Assembly: GCA_945875975.1 (NCBI GenBank)
Contig: CAMCMD010000017.1
Coordinates: 1-28,735, forward strand
Source: Rickettsia typhi
Lineage (GTDB): Bacteria > Pseudomonadota > Alphaproteobacteria > Rickettsiales > Rickettsiaceae
DNA length: 28,735 bases
Direction: 5' to 3'
In this document: in pieces, positions 17,931 through 26,168 of the stretch
How positions within the stretch are numbered: the first letter of the stretch is position 1
How the letters are laid out: every line of letters starts with the position of its first letter
Program-made: the position numbers and the translations under genes
The notes under the pieces: generated by a model
What the model was told of the DNA's origin: nothing
The model's database searches: none
Seen by the model: only the letters and a program-made list of their open reading frames with translations

Positions 17931-18111
17931 GAAAATTTTTCTGCCTCGCCCTAATTCAGGCTCTTCCTTTGCTTTCCGAGCTCTATGATCGGAGGCATGT
18001 GGAACCGATCAAGGCTATGATAAATGTATGTTTCCACCAACCAGAACGCCGTTTCAGGATCTTAGGAAGCAGTATTTATGTAGTAAAATAAATCTATTTT
18101 AGATTTATTTT
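17930..18111 (+). ncRNA. Candidate structured non-coding RNA (6S-like or SRP-like), plus strand
   Basis: A 320-bp gap without a gene. The segment 17941-18072 is about 49% G+C in an AT-rich genome, a common mark of structural RNA here. Visible stems: TTCCGA/TCGGAG at about 17965-17986, GATCGG with CCGATC, GTGGAA (about 17998) with TTCCAC (about 18032), and a long-range GCTTTCC (about 17960) with GGAAGC (18065-18070). The stretch GAAC...TTCAGG...GGAAGCAG (18044-18072) resembles the conserved SRP RNA tip, but the bases flanking it do not pair as SRP helix 8 should. A perfect 11-bp hairpin ends it at 18111. Strand is inferred from that hairpin. It could be a highly diverged SRP RNA, a 6S RNA or something else. 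The 5' end is uncertain. Confidence 0.4.
18085..18111 (+). terminator. Perfect 11-bp AT-rich hairpin ending the candidate RNA
   Basis: The arms 18085-18095 and 18101-18111 are fully complementary around a 5-nt loop (atttt), and the right arm itself ends in TTTATTTT. It fits a Rho-independent terminator in an AT-rich genome, although the stem has only one G-C pair. It lies just after the structured segment and faces the autotransporter terminator at 18137-18172. Confidence 0.4.
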
Positions 18112-18136
18112 GAACAGCTTAACTTCATCGAGTCCT

Positions 18137-18173
18137 AAAAAGGAGAGACCCTAGGTTTCCCCCAGGGTCTCTT
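18137..18173 (-). terminator. Rho-independent terminator of the autotransporter gene
   Basis: On the minus strand, downstream of the stop at 18204, a perfect 9-bp stem AGAGACCCT/AGGGTCTCT (18172-18164 and 18152-18144) is followed by CC and a five-T run (18141-18137). GC-rich stem plus T-tract makes this the clearest terminator in the window. Confidence 0.85.
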
Positions 18174-18203
18174 CTTTTCTCTCATAGCAAAAATTTCGTG
18201 CTA

Positions 18204-21200
18204 CTAGAAGTTCACACGCACGTTAACCGAACCATTAACACCGACATACTTCTTAGCAAACATCGTGTCAGCAGCTACTCCATAATCCATCATGCCGTAA
18301 CTTGCTTTTAAGCTAGCACCAAGACCATAATATGTTTTCTGTAGTTTTACCTTTTCGCTTGGTAAATTTGGAAGACCCGGTATCTTTGCATCAACCCTTG
18401 CCCCTTTACCTATTACATCATGACGAACAGATCCATGCATCTCTGGAGTAAGAGAAACTTCTCCAACTATAAATGGCAGGCCAGTCACTCTCAAACCACC
18501 AACAAGTTCAACTTTTTGAGAAGCTCGTTTAGTCACGCTCAACAACTGTGGCCCATTACCCGTTTCTTGATAGCTACTATCGTTAATTCGGCTATATCCT
18601 AAACCAAACATCGGCGTAAGTACCAGCTGATTATTCACCAGATGATTATATCCGCCCAGTACTTCACTGGCAAATGTCATCGAACTATACTCAGCTGAAG
18701 CAATGGTGTAATTAGTTGTTGAAATCCTGCGCTTTTCTTTGTTTGTGACGTTACTTGATCCAATACTGAATACTCCTTGTCCAAACCAGTTATTCCCGAA
18801 TTGATAGTTACTATATGCAGAAAATAAGATTGTACCAACTTTGGTCTTATCGCCAGATTTGAAATCTTTGTGCTTAATATCACTATTCATTGCTGTCACT
18901 GCTAAACCAACAATCATCTCCTCATTAGCCCGGGTATCAAAACCAAATGTTCCACCATAGCCATCTGACTTATAGCCGGATGAGCTACCTCTCTGCTTCT
19001 GAGTACTTTTCGAATAGAATGGAGTTGCCCAAATTCCATAGCGATCAGACTGATCACCAGCTGCAATACCAGAAAATTCATTAGCACTTACTTTTGTAGA
19101 TTTGGTCTTTGCCGCCGGCGCATCTACATTTGTACTACTACTACCACCAGATCCTCCGCCAGCCGCAGGACTAGATGGCGTTCCACCACTAGCTGGTTGA
19201 TTCCCAGCAGGAGTAAACGATGCTCCTTGACTTTGACCTACATTTGAAACATCTGGCGCTGGGGCAAATGATAAAGCAACAGACCCGACGTCAAACATCC
19301 TTCCATTAATTTGGTCAGTCATTGTTGACACTGCTTCAAAAGTAGCACCTACTACTTCATTAGCTGTAGTATAGGCTAATCTAGCTTCACCATCAGCTAT
19401 AGCAAATTTATCTCTAGATCCATCAGGAGCTATGAACGTATTAAAAACACTTAAAACATCTTCACCTTGTGTTCCTGGCACAAAATCTTCAAATGCTTGC
19501 GAAATTTCAGATGTAACTATTTTACTGTAATTTACGCTTGCCGCAGCGTCGTTTGAATCCTCAGCTATTTGAGATGCATTGGTTAATATTAAACTACCAT
19601 CAGGCGCTATCTCTTGCCTCCAATGAGCAAAAGCTCCACCATTTTTAGTTACTGTTATATTATTAATGTTAAGATTTAACGTCCCACCGCCCTTCTTAAT
19701 TAGAGTAACTCTCTGACCATTAACTGGAATAGCCGCCAAAGCGTCAACTTGAACGTCTAGATTACCATTAATAGTAATATTACTACCAGCTTCTGAAACC
19801 AAGTTCCCCAAATCCACTCTAGTTATTGTGGTGCTGATGATCGAATTGCCATTAAAAACAACATTCCCATTATTAAACGTCAAGTCATTTGGGCCAAGTG
19901 CAATAGTTGCTGCTTTAAAAGTGGAAGCGCCATCAAAAGTTGCCGCTCTGGTCATAGTGATTGTGCCATCAACATTGATCGCATCTACATAAATATTCGC
20001 ATTTATTGCTGACACTTGGCCAGCTGCAAAGTTTGCTTGTGCAAGACGAGCACCCGCAGCACCAACATCAACCTGTATACCAGTGCCTGCAAAATTAGCT
20101 ATACCTTTACCAGTACCACCGTCTGAAACCAATAATGTCGTTAAATTCCCAGCACCAAAATTAGCTATGGAAGTGGCAGCAGTCGTAAATTTAATTTGAT
20201 TTGTATCGATTACGTCAGTAAATCTTGCATTTCCGTTTGCCAGAATCGAGATATTATCTGCATGAACAGCACCAATAGCCTTAGCCGCACTAAAGTTTAA
20301 TGCTTTTACTTTAGCTCCTCCGCCGCCGACCGATATAACATCTGCCCCAGCAATGTTAAAATTAACAGTACCCTCGCCGCCTACTTTGGTTTCTATATTA
20401 GCTGCAAATTTAGCAGTATTTATATTCACAATTTTGTCGCCACTTATCTTCAATGTACCAAAATTTGTAATATCTCCTGTAATATTTTGATCTATATCTA
20501 TTGTTAACTTACCACCAGCTACACCTTGAATATCTGTCGTTCCAAGGTCATACCCAGTTGTTATAACTTTCGCTGCCGCAGTAAAATTCAAAGTCTTACC
20601 ATTTGTTGATTTTAAATTATTAAAATCAACCTCATGAGCGCCATTAAATTCTATTTCGGTAAATTGTGTATTAGCACCTACATTACCAACTACTGTTAGA
20701 TTACCAGCATTGATAAATTTCAAATTCTGATTACCAGCACCCGTTCCATCGAGCGAAGCAACAGCTATCTCGCCACCAACTTGCAGCGTTGTGCCAGCAC
20801 CCGCAACAGTTACCGCTCCAAGAGCATTACCAGCAGTACCCAGAGCACCACTAACAGATGAATTACCAAGGAATTTCACAATTCCAGCGGCACCACCCGT
20901 AGTGTTAAAGCCACCGGTTAGATTGAATCCGTCTGACAGTTTCACTGTGCCCCCAGCATGTGCAGCTCTAACTTCACCGGTATATGTTCCTTGGCCTAAA
21001 ATAACCGTAGTGGCATTTGCCCCAGCTATAATCTTACCAAGATTAACAGTTTTACCTGCGAACAAATTTAAATTACCATTGCCCAAGAAGGTCATCTGAG
21101 AATTTGCACCATTTGTTATATCATCAAGGTTTAAATCCATTCCATTTGCAACAGTGATAGTTCTCGTTTTAGTATTAATATCAATAGTTTTTGTCGTGAC

Positions 21201-24200
21201 ATTTCCTGCAAACTCTAACACCCCACCATCCGCAGTAAATTGAATCTTAGTAGCATCACCAACACCGCTATCTACCGCGCCCAGAGTTACATTTGCAGTA
21301 GAGCTAATCGTAATATTTTTAGCAAATACACCGGTATCAATAGTCACAGCTTGATCACCAGAAATTAATAAACTTCCCAATCTCACTATATTTGAAGTAC
21401 CAATAGTTTGGCCTACTTGTTTAGTAATCGTTATGGTTTGAGCATTCGTTGCATTTATTTCCAAATTACCTTTCAAATCAACACCACCACCTGGGGCCAA
21501 GTTTGTTTTTAATTTAAAGGTAGCATTCGCATTTCCATCAACGTTCGTTAGTTTTAGTAATGAATTGGCATGCTCAAAAGAAAGAGCCTTACCCGCATCT
21601 AGTACATCAATAGCTGCTGCACCTTGGGAATCTAGAATCAAAGTACCGCCCCCACCCACAGCACCAATATTTGTTTGAGCAATATCAAAAGCAGTATTAG
21701 TCAGCGAGTTTAGAGTCGCTCCATTATCAACAGTAAGTAAATCAACATTGGTTATATCGACTAACGCACTGATTTGGGATGCACCTCCCGTAGCTCTTAC
21801 TTCTGCAATGTTGTTACCATTACCAAGAACTTTTACACCACCATTTCCTGTTAAAGTAGCCTGATTACCATCGCCATGCAAAATCACTATACCTTGCCCA
21901 TTTCCACCCGGATCAATGTCATTTAGCAAAGTAAATGTACGATCAGCTCCATTGGCCGTTAATTTCAGGACCGAATTCGCATTAGCAAAATTAGTCGCAG
22001 CTATTTGCATATTAGCAGTTGGTCTATACTCCAGCTCACTGAGTGCACCAATAGTGGTAAGGACGGACCTACCTGCTGTGGGATTAGTAGCCAATAATTT
22101 GGCTCCGTTGTCAACTTCGAGCAATTGAGAACCAATTGCAGAGTTTAGAGTAACAAGCTGGTTACCTGTTACAGTAATGGCTCTTAATGTATTCGCTCCA
22201 ACTTGCCCCAGCACTCCACCGTTGATAGTTAATGTTGATCCAGCACCGTTTGCATGTAATATTATTTTACCGGTATCGCCTGCTCCTGGATTAAGCGCCC
22301 CAAATGTAGCCGTTACTGCTATACCAGCTGTTGAGTTTAATTTCAACACAGCATCATTGCCACCAAATGTTATTTTGCCATTATTACCGGCTAGATTTAT
22401 CGCATTATTAGTTCCAGTAAACTCTAAGGTATTCGCATTAGCTATATTCACACTAGAATTGGCATTAGCAATAGTCAGAGTATCAATCAACGCTCCAGTA
22501 TCTAATTGCGCCTTAGTTTTAGCACCGGCCAAATCGAGCGTTGCAGCTTTGAGCAATCCACCAAATGTTACCAGCTTAGCAGCACCAAGGCCACCATCAC
22601 CATTTAATTGAACCAATGTCAGCGCATTAGTCCCACCAACAGCAAGCGTTACTCCGCCTTGTCCTACAAACCTCAGCGTACCATTTGGTCCACCAGTACT
22701 ATCCACAGCACCGGTAATAATTTTAGTATCAGCTACCTCAACCGTTGCTGCCTTATTGGCAAAATTGATGTTACCGGTTAAGTTACTAGTGTTGTATGTT
22801 CCAGCTGCAGTAAATGCCACCGCACCATTCACGTCACCTGCCGCAGTAACTATCGCATTCGGATGACTAACTCTAATTGTGGTAGCGTTTACCGCATTAC
22901 CATTACCCAAATTAACCACCCCCGCGCCATTTGCATCTATCAACAAAAGAGCATTATTCGCACCAATGGCCTGTGTTACTGTACCAACACCTTGAAACCT
23001 CAGCGTACCATTTGGCCCACCAACAGTACTATCCACAGCACCAGTAATAGTTACGCCATTAGCTACAACCACTGTTCCTGCATTATTAACAAAATCGATG
23101 TTTGATGTTGTGTTACCCCGCAAACGCAAGGTTCCCGCTGCACCAAACGTAATATCAGTAGCTGTAACAGCAGCTTGCAAATCAACAACACCAGCACCCA
23201 AAAGTTGTATCTTAGTAAGAGCATTATTCGCACCAATGATGCCAGTCACCGTACCAGCACCTGCAAACTTCAGCGTACCATTTGCTCCACCATTACTATC
23301 CACAGCACCAGTAATAGTCTTATTATTAGCCACCACAACCGTTCCTGCCTGATTGGCAAAATCGATGTCACCTGTTAAGTTACTAGAGTTGTATGTTCCA
23401 GCCGCAGTAAATACCACCTCACCATTCACATCGCCCGCTGCAGTAACAACCGCATTAGCATTACTAATTCTAATTGTGGTAGCGTTTACCGCATTACCAT
23501 TACCCAAATTAACCGCCCCCGCGCCATTTGCATCTATCAACAAAAGAGCACCATTCGCACCAATGGCCTGTGTTACTGTACCAATACCTGCAAACCTTAG
23601 CGTACCATTTGCTCCACCATTACTATCCACAGCACCAGTAATAGTCTTATTATTAGCCACCACAACCGTTCCTGCCTGATTGGCAAAATCGATGTCACCT
23701 GTTAGCATATTATTTAGGTTTAGGGTTGAATTATCAACAAATGTAACACTAGCAGCTACGACAGCACCACCCAAAGTCACGGCATTACCACCAGCATTAA
23801 TCTTTACCAAAGCGACCTGCTTGGTTGCTCCAATTGTTCCGTTGTAAATAAGGCCATTTCCGGTTAAAATTACCGTGCCATCACCTACCTGATCACCGTC
23901 AATCGACCCAAGTCCTGCATATAAGTTTCCAGCACCATCCAAAGTCAATTCACTTGCGTTAAACAAAGATATTGGTAATAGGCCTCCAGCACCAGTGGTA
24001 ACTTTTGAAATAGTGACATTTGTCCCAGCAGCCCCTGCATCATTAACTACCGTTAATATACCAGGCGTTGTAGCAGCAGTAACAATTTTTGCAATTGTAA
24101 TACCGCCTAAAGTCCCGGTGATACCAGTAAAATCTCCTGTGTAAGTGACAGAATCGCCATTACCAACAACACCATTTGCATTTGCACCAGTAGCCAAATT

Positions 24201-24317
24201 AAACGCATTTCCGGTTATGTTAACAGCAGCCGCGCCCGCATTGCTTGCACCAGCCATCACTGCGAGAGCAGATGCTGTCGTTAGTAAACTCTTCAAAAAC
24301 TTTTTATTACTTGCCAT
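18204..24317 (-). CDS. Giant surface autotransporter (rickettsial OmpB/Sca-like)
   Basis: 2037 residues. A signal peptide (MASNKKFLKSLLTTASALAV..., cleavage about 28-31) leads into a passenger of some 1700 residues, rich in Gly, Ala, Asn, Thr and Val with dense beta-strand/turn repeats such as NGTLRFxG and AGTVVVAN, which fits a type V right-handed beta-helix. A Gly/Ser/Pro linker (about 1700-1745, AAGGGSGGSSS) precedes a 280-residue autotransporter beta-domain starting near DRYGIWATPFYS (about 1758) and ending in RVNF, with the terminal Phe recognised by BAM. Layout, signal peptide and composition match rickettsial OmpB/Sca proteins used for adhesion and as S-layer-like coat; which Sca is not resolved. 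The ATG has a good AGGGA ribosome-binding site. Residues about 200-600 show internal duplication. TamA/TamB and BamB encoded upstream could act in its insertion. Confidence 0.9.
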   Translation of the reverse strand: MASNKKFLKSLLTTASALAVMAGASNAGAAAVNITGNAFNLATGANANGVVGNGDSVTYTGDFTGITGTLGGITIAKIVTAATTPGILTVVNDAGAAGTNVTISKVTTGAGGLLPISLFNASELTLDGAGNLYAGLGSIDGDQVGDGTVILTGNGLIYNGTIGATKQVALVKINAGGNAVTLGGAVVAASVTFVDNSTLNLNNMLTGDIDFANQAGTVVVANNKTITGAVDSNGGANGTLRFAGIGTVTQAIGANGALLLIDANGAGAVNLGNGNAVNATTIRISNANAVVTAAGDVNGEVVFTAAGTYNSSNLTGDIDFANQAGTVVVANNKTITGAVDSNGGANGTLKFAGAGTVTGIIGANNALTKIQLLGAGVVDLQAAVTATDITFGAAGTLRLRGNTTSNIDFVNNAGTVVVANGVTITGAVDSTVGGPNGTLRFQGVGTVTQAIGANNALLLIDANGAGVVNLGNGNAVNATTIRVSHPNAIVTAAGDVNGAVAFTAAGTYNTSNLTGNINFANKAATVEVADTKIITGAVDSTGGPNGTLRFVGQGGVTLAVGGTNALTLVQLNGDGGLGAAKLVTFGGLLKAATLDLAGAKTKAQLDTGALIDTLTIANANSSVNIANANTLEFTGTNNAINLAGNNGKITFGGNDAVLKLNSTAGIAVTATFGALNPGAGDTGKIILHANGAGSTLTINGGVLGQVGANTLRAITVTGNQLVTLNSAIGSQLLEVDNGAKLLATNPTAGRSVLTTIGALSELEYRPTANMQIAATNFANANSVLKLTANGADRTFTLLNDIDPGGNGQGIVILHGDGNQATLTGNGGVKVLGNGNNIAEVRATGGASQISALVDITNVDLLTVDNGATLNSLTNTAFDIAQTNIGAVGGGGTLILDSQGAAAIDVLDAGKALSFEHANSLLKLTNVDGNANATFKLKTNLAPGGGVDLKGNLEINATNAQTITITKQVGQTIGTSNIVRLGSLLISGDQAVTIDTGVFAKNITISSTANVTLGAVDSGVGDATKIQFTADGGVLEFAGNVTTKTIDINTKTRTITVANGMDLNLDDITNGANSQMTFLGNGNLNLFAGKTVNLGKIIAGANATTVILGQGTYTGEVRAAHAGGTVKLSDGFNLTGGFNTTGGAAGIVKFLGNSSVSGALGTAGNALGAVTVAGAGTTLQVGGEIAVASLDGTGAGNQNLKFINAGNLTVVGNVGANTQFTEIEFNGAHEVDFNNLKSTNGKTLNFTAAAKVITTGYDLGTTDIQGVAGGKLTIDIDQNITGDITNFGTLKISGDKIVNINTAKFAANIETKVGGEGTVNFNIAGADVISVGGGGAKVKALNFSAAKAIGAVHADNISILANGNARFTDVIDTNQIKFTTAATSIANFGAGNLTTLLVSDGGTGKGIANFAGTGIQVDVGAAGARLAQANFAAGQVSAINANIYVDAINVDGTITMTRAATFDGASTFKAATIALGPNDLTFNNGNVVFNGNSIISTTITRVDLGNLVSEAGSNITINGNLDVQVDALAAIPVNGQRVTLIKKGGGTLNLNINNITVTKNGGAFAHWRQEIAPDGSLILTNASQIAEDSNDAAASVNYSKIVTSEISQAFEDFVPGTQGEDVLSVFNTFIAPDGSRDKFAIADGEARLAYTTANEVVGATFEAVSTMTDQINGRMFDVGSVALSFAPAPDVSNVGQSQGASFTPAGNQPASGGTPSSPAAGGGSGGSSSTNVDAPAAKTKSTKVSANEFSGIAAGDQSDRYGIWATPFYSKSTQKQRGSSSGYKSDGYGGTFGFDTRANEEMIVGLAVTAMNSDIKHKDFKSGDKTKVGTILFSAYSNYQFGNNWFGQGVFSIGSSNVTNKEKRRISTTNYTIASAEYSSMTFASEVLGGYNHLVNNQLVLTPMFGLGYSRINDSSYQETGNGPQLLSVTKRASQKVELVGGLRVTGLPFIVGEVSLTPEMHGSVRHDVIGKGARVDAKIPGLPNLPSEKVKLQKTYYGLGASLKASYGMMDYGVAADTMFAKKYVGVNGSVNVRVNF
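22660..23709 (-). repeat. A-B-A-B internal repeats in the autotransporter passenger
   Basis: Within the passenger gene, four units share the core xxDFANxAGTVVVANxxxITGAVDS...NGTLxFxGxGTV. Unit starts are 327, 267 and 330 bp apart (boundaries about 23706, 23379, 23112 and 22782). Units 1 and 3 share an extra distal part (NLGNGNAVNATTIRxS...TAAGTYN) that units 2 and 4 lack. So the higher-order unit is about 597 bp (199 residues) duplicated once. Stretches of more than 60 bp are almost identical between copies, for example 23291-23373 against 23618-23700, which points to recent duplication or ongoing recombination. Confidence 0.85.
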
Positions 24318-24342
24318 AATTTGATTCCCTGCAAAAAGATAA

Positions 24343-24372
24343 TTTATAAATAATCTGGGTCTTTAATCTAAA
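24343..24372 (-). promoter_or_regulatory. Candidate promoter of the autotransporter gene
   Basis: On the minus strand, TTTAGA (24372-24367) and TATAAA (24348-24343) are separated by 18 nt; each is a partial match to the sigma-70 boxes. The expected start would give a leader of about 20 nt carrying the AGGGA ribosome-binding site. A TGTAA/TTACA inverted repeat lies just upstream (about 24378-24395) and could be an operator. The rest of the 400-bp gap 24318-24723 holds no gene I can support. AT-rich background limits confidence. Confidence 0.35.
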
Positions 24373-24637
24373 AAAGCTGTAACACTTACATTACAACATA
24401 AAGCCTACCATATTTTAACATAATATAAGTGGATTCCGTATAGTCAACTACTTAATGCGGGTAACTATGTTAATAAATCTTAAGATGTGTATAAAGCCTG
24501 TAACTATATATCTACATAATATAATTGTTAGAAGCTGATTTGTGGCTCAGGAAAACTATTCGCCCTCTACAAATAACTTGTAAAATACATAATATATTTT
24601 TGATAGCCACTGTCACATAAATATCGCGCAGTACTTA

Positions 24638-24718
24638 GCACCGTCATGCTGAATGTAAATCTGTTTGCCTTCCTAACAAAAAAAGATAAGCAAGTTTAAG
24701 TCAGGATAACCGTGGTGC
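24638..24718. repeat. Degenerate palindromic dispersed repeat
   Basis: Arms beginning GCACC and ending GGTGC enclose two diverged copies of a gtcatgctgaa-type sequence in opposite orientation (gtcatgctgaatgtaaat at 24643-24660 and, on the other strand, ttatcctgacttaaac). It resembles the better-preserved element at 27227-27321. It sits 6 bp after the serine hydrolase stop codon, where its fold could also act as a 3' end structure. Confidence 0.45.
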
Positions 24719-24723
24719 ATCTA

Positions 24724-25989
24724 TCATCGAATAGGGACATTGGCGGGGATGATTATTTTAGTAACAGCCTCAAATACCATATCAGTCAATGGTACGTTTT
24801 TCCCTTTCACCACTAAATCTATATCACTATTGATCATAACCACAAGAACGGCTTGTTTTTCTGGTAAATACGCTACTACACAATTATATCCTGGCAATGA
24901 ACCAGTATGGGTAATCCAACCATTATTGGCACCAACACCCAGACCATATTTCCTTTTTGCCGTATTGGGCGGTAGGGTAACCCAGCTTAGTCTTTCTTTA
25001 AATGCATTATCACTTAGCAGAGCACCCGTGCCCAAAGCTTTTGCCCATATTTTTAAATCAGCAAAGGTAGAGACCATTTGCCCCGCAGCATTGGTCCAAG
25101 ATGGATTATTAAATGTCACCTCAGCTTCTTTGCCATCTAGAGTTTGTTTAGTATATCCATGCGCATAAGGTGATGGCATTTTCTCGTCAAGAGGATATGA
25201 AGTATCACTTAACCCCAGCGGCGTGAAAATATTTTCTTGCAAGTATTGATCTAGACTTAAACCAGAAACTTTTTCAATTACTTGCCCAAGCAATACTGTA
25301 TTTGTATTGGAATAGTGCCATCCTTTTCCCGGAGCAAAAGCTGGAGCTATTTTAAAAGCTACACCCAATAGCTCACTCACCGGTATATTACGATCACTTT
25401 TAGTGAAAATTGACGTCTTTACCCATTCCTCATCTTCAGAATAATTGGCCAGTCCACTAGTCATATTAGCTAACTGCCTGATAGTAATTTCATCACCATT
25501 AGGAACATTATCAATATATTTACTTATTTTATCATCCAAAGAGATATCACCTTTATCAACCAATTGTAATAAAGCTGTAATTACAAAAGTTTTGGTGATA
25601 CTACCTATACGGAAATGCTTATCCAAGCTCATTTTTTCTGCAGTTTCTTTATTTGCAACACCAAAAGAATTTTGCCACTCTCCTTCCCCTGGGATCCATA
25701 TGCCCACATTGAATCCTGGCGCATTAATTTCTTTAACCAACGACTCCATTTTAGCCTGTAGTTTTTGCTGTATTTCTGAAGAAAATTGTTTTTCTTTTGC
25801 TGCAACTTCTTTTGCTCCTAACGCCGCTTCTTTTGCTGCTACCACTGCTTCTTTTGCTGCTAACGCTGCTTCTTTTGCCGCTAACGCTCCTTCTTTTGCT
25901 GCTACTACCCCTTCTTTTGCTTGGGCCACACCTGTTAAAGCGACAAACAATAATAATGAGGTTGATACAAATTTTAATATATTCATCAT
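24724..25989 (-). CDS. Exported serine hydrolase (class C beta-lactamase/DD-peptidase family) with AAKE heptad repeats
   Basis: 421 residues. A signal peptide (cleavage after GVAQA, residue 24) is followed by a 7-residue tandem repeat (about 25-66; AAKEAAL, AAKEAVV, AAKEGAL and the like) that should be a long charged helix, then the catalytic domain. Active-site motifs are complete: S130-x-x-K133 in GSITKTF, Y226-S-N228 in WHYSNTN and H361-T-G363 in ITHTGSLPGY. The family includes class C beta-lactamases, DD-carboxypeptidases and esterases (EstB, LACTB), so the substrate is open; a periplasmic peptidoglycan or ester hydrolase is likely. The heptad region is not part of the family fold and is odd in its regularity. 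A good ribosome-binding site (AAAGG) precedes the paired ATGs at 25989 and 25986. It lies upstream of the autotransporter on the same strand but with a 400-bp gap. Confidence 0.85.
   Translation of the reverse strand: MMNILKFVSTSLLLFVALTGVAQAKEGVVAAKEGALAAKEAALAAKEAVVAAKEAALGAKEVAAKEKQFSSEIQQKLQAKMESLVKEINAPGFNVGIWIPGEGEWQNSFGVANKETAEKMSLDKHFRIGSITKTFVITALLQLVDKGDISLDDKISKYIDNVPNGDEITIRQLANMTSGLANYSEDEEWVKTSIFTKSDRNIPVSELLGVAFKIAPAFAPGKGWHYSNTNTVLLGQVIEKVSGLSLDQYLQENIFTPLGLSDTSYPLDEKMPSPYAHGYTKQTLDGKEAEVTFNNPSWTNAAGQMVSTFADLKIWAKALGTGALLSDNAFKERLSWVTLPPNTAKRKYGLGVGANNGWITHTGSLPGYNCVVAYLPEKQAVLVVMINSDIDLVVKGKNVPLTDMVFEAVTKIIIPANVPIR
25792..25920 (-). repeat. 21-bp tandem repeats encoding AAKE heptads
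   Basis: The core ttcttttgc (plus strand) starts at 25807, 25828, 25849, 25870, 25891 and 25912, a strict 21-bp period, with an extra partial unit at 25792. The period is a multiple of three, so gain or loss of a unit keeps the frame. Spacer positions vary mainly in the third codon base and between Ala, Val, Gly and Leu codons. Confidence 0.9.
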
Positions 25990-26122
25990 GGAAATACCTT
26001 TAATTAACTTTGATTAAGTGTGTCAGAGTATTAATTAATTATCAATTTTTAAATAAGTGCTGATCGCATTTTTTAATTATTATGGTAAAATTTTGTAACA
26101 AAATTGCAGAAAGTTTTTTTTT

Positions 26123-26168
26123 AAGGAGGTTGCTTGTGTCTATTAAGAAGATATTAATGGTTGATTAA
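26123..26168 (+). pseudogene. Strong ribosome-binding site followed by a truncated response-regulator-like start
   Basis: AAGGAGG at 26123-26129 is the most perfect Shine-Dalgarno I see in the window. Six bases on, a GTG at 26136 opens MSIKKILMVD and a stop at 26166. The KKILMVD sequence is how receiver domains begin (the next residues would be the acidic DD/E pair). The downstream sequence is the 3' end of the opposite-strand gene, so the remainder of the regulator is gone. It may be a rearrangement scar or a short leader peptide; chance cannot be excluded. Confidence 0.3.

Noticed and set aside
22177..22611. A 144-codon open frame on the plus strand within the autotransporter gene, rich in Pro, Ala and Val
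   Set aside because: It mirrors the repetitive Gly/Ala/Asn coding of the opposite strand; no ribosome-binding site, no family resemblance. Similar antisense frames at 20791-21099, 23098-23352 and 23353-23679 are rejected for the same reason.
25792..25920. CRISPR-like regular repeats
   Set aside because: The 21-bp units are directly tandem without unique spacers and lie in a coding frame; no cas genes are present.
25797..26003. Poly-leucine antisense frame opposite the serine hydrolase N-terminus
   Set aside because: It is a by-product of the 21-bp repeats read on the wrong strand; composition is nearly all leucine.
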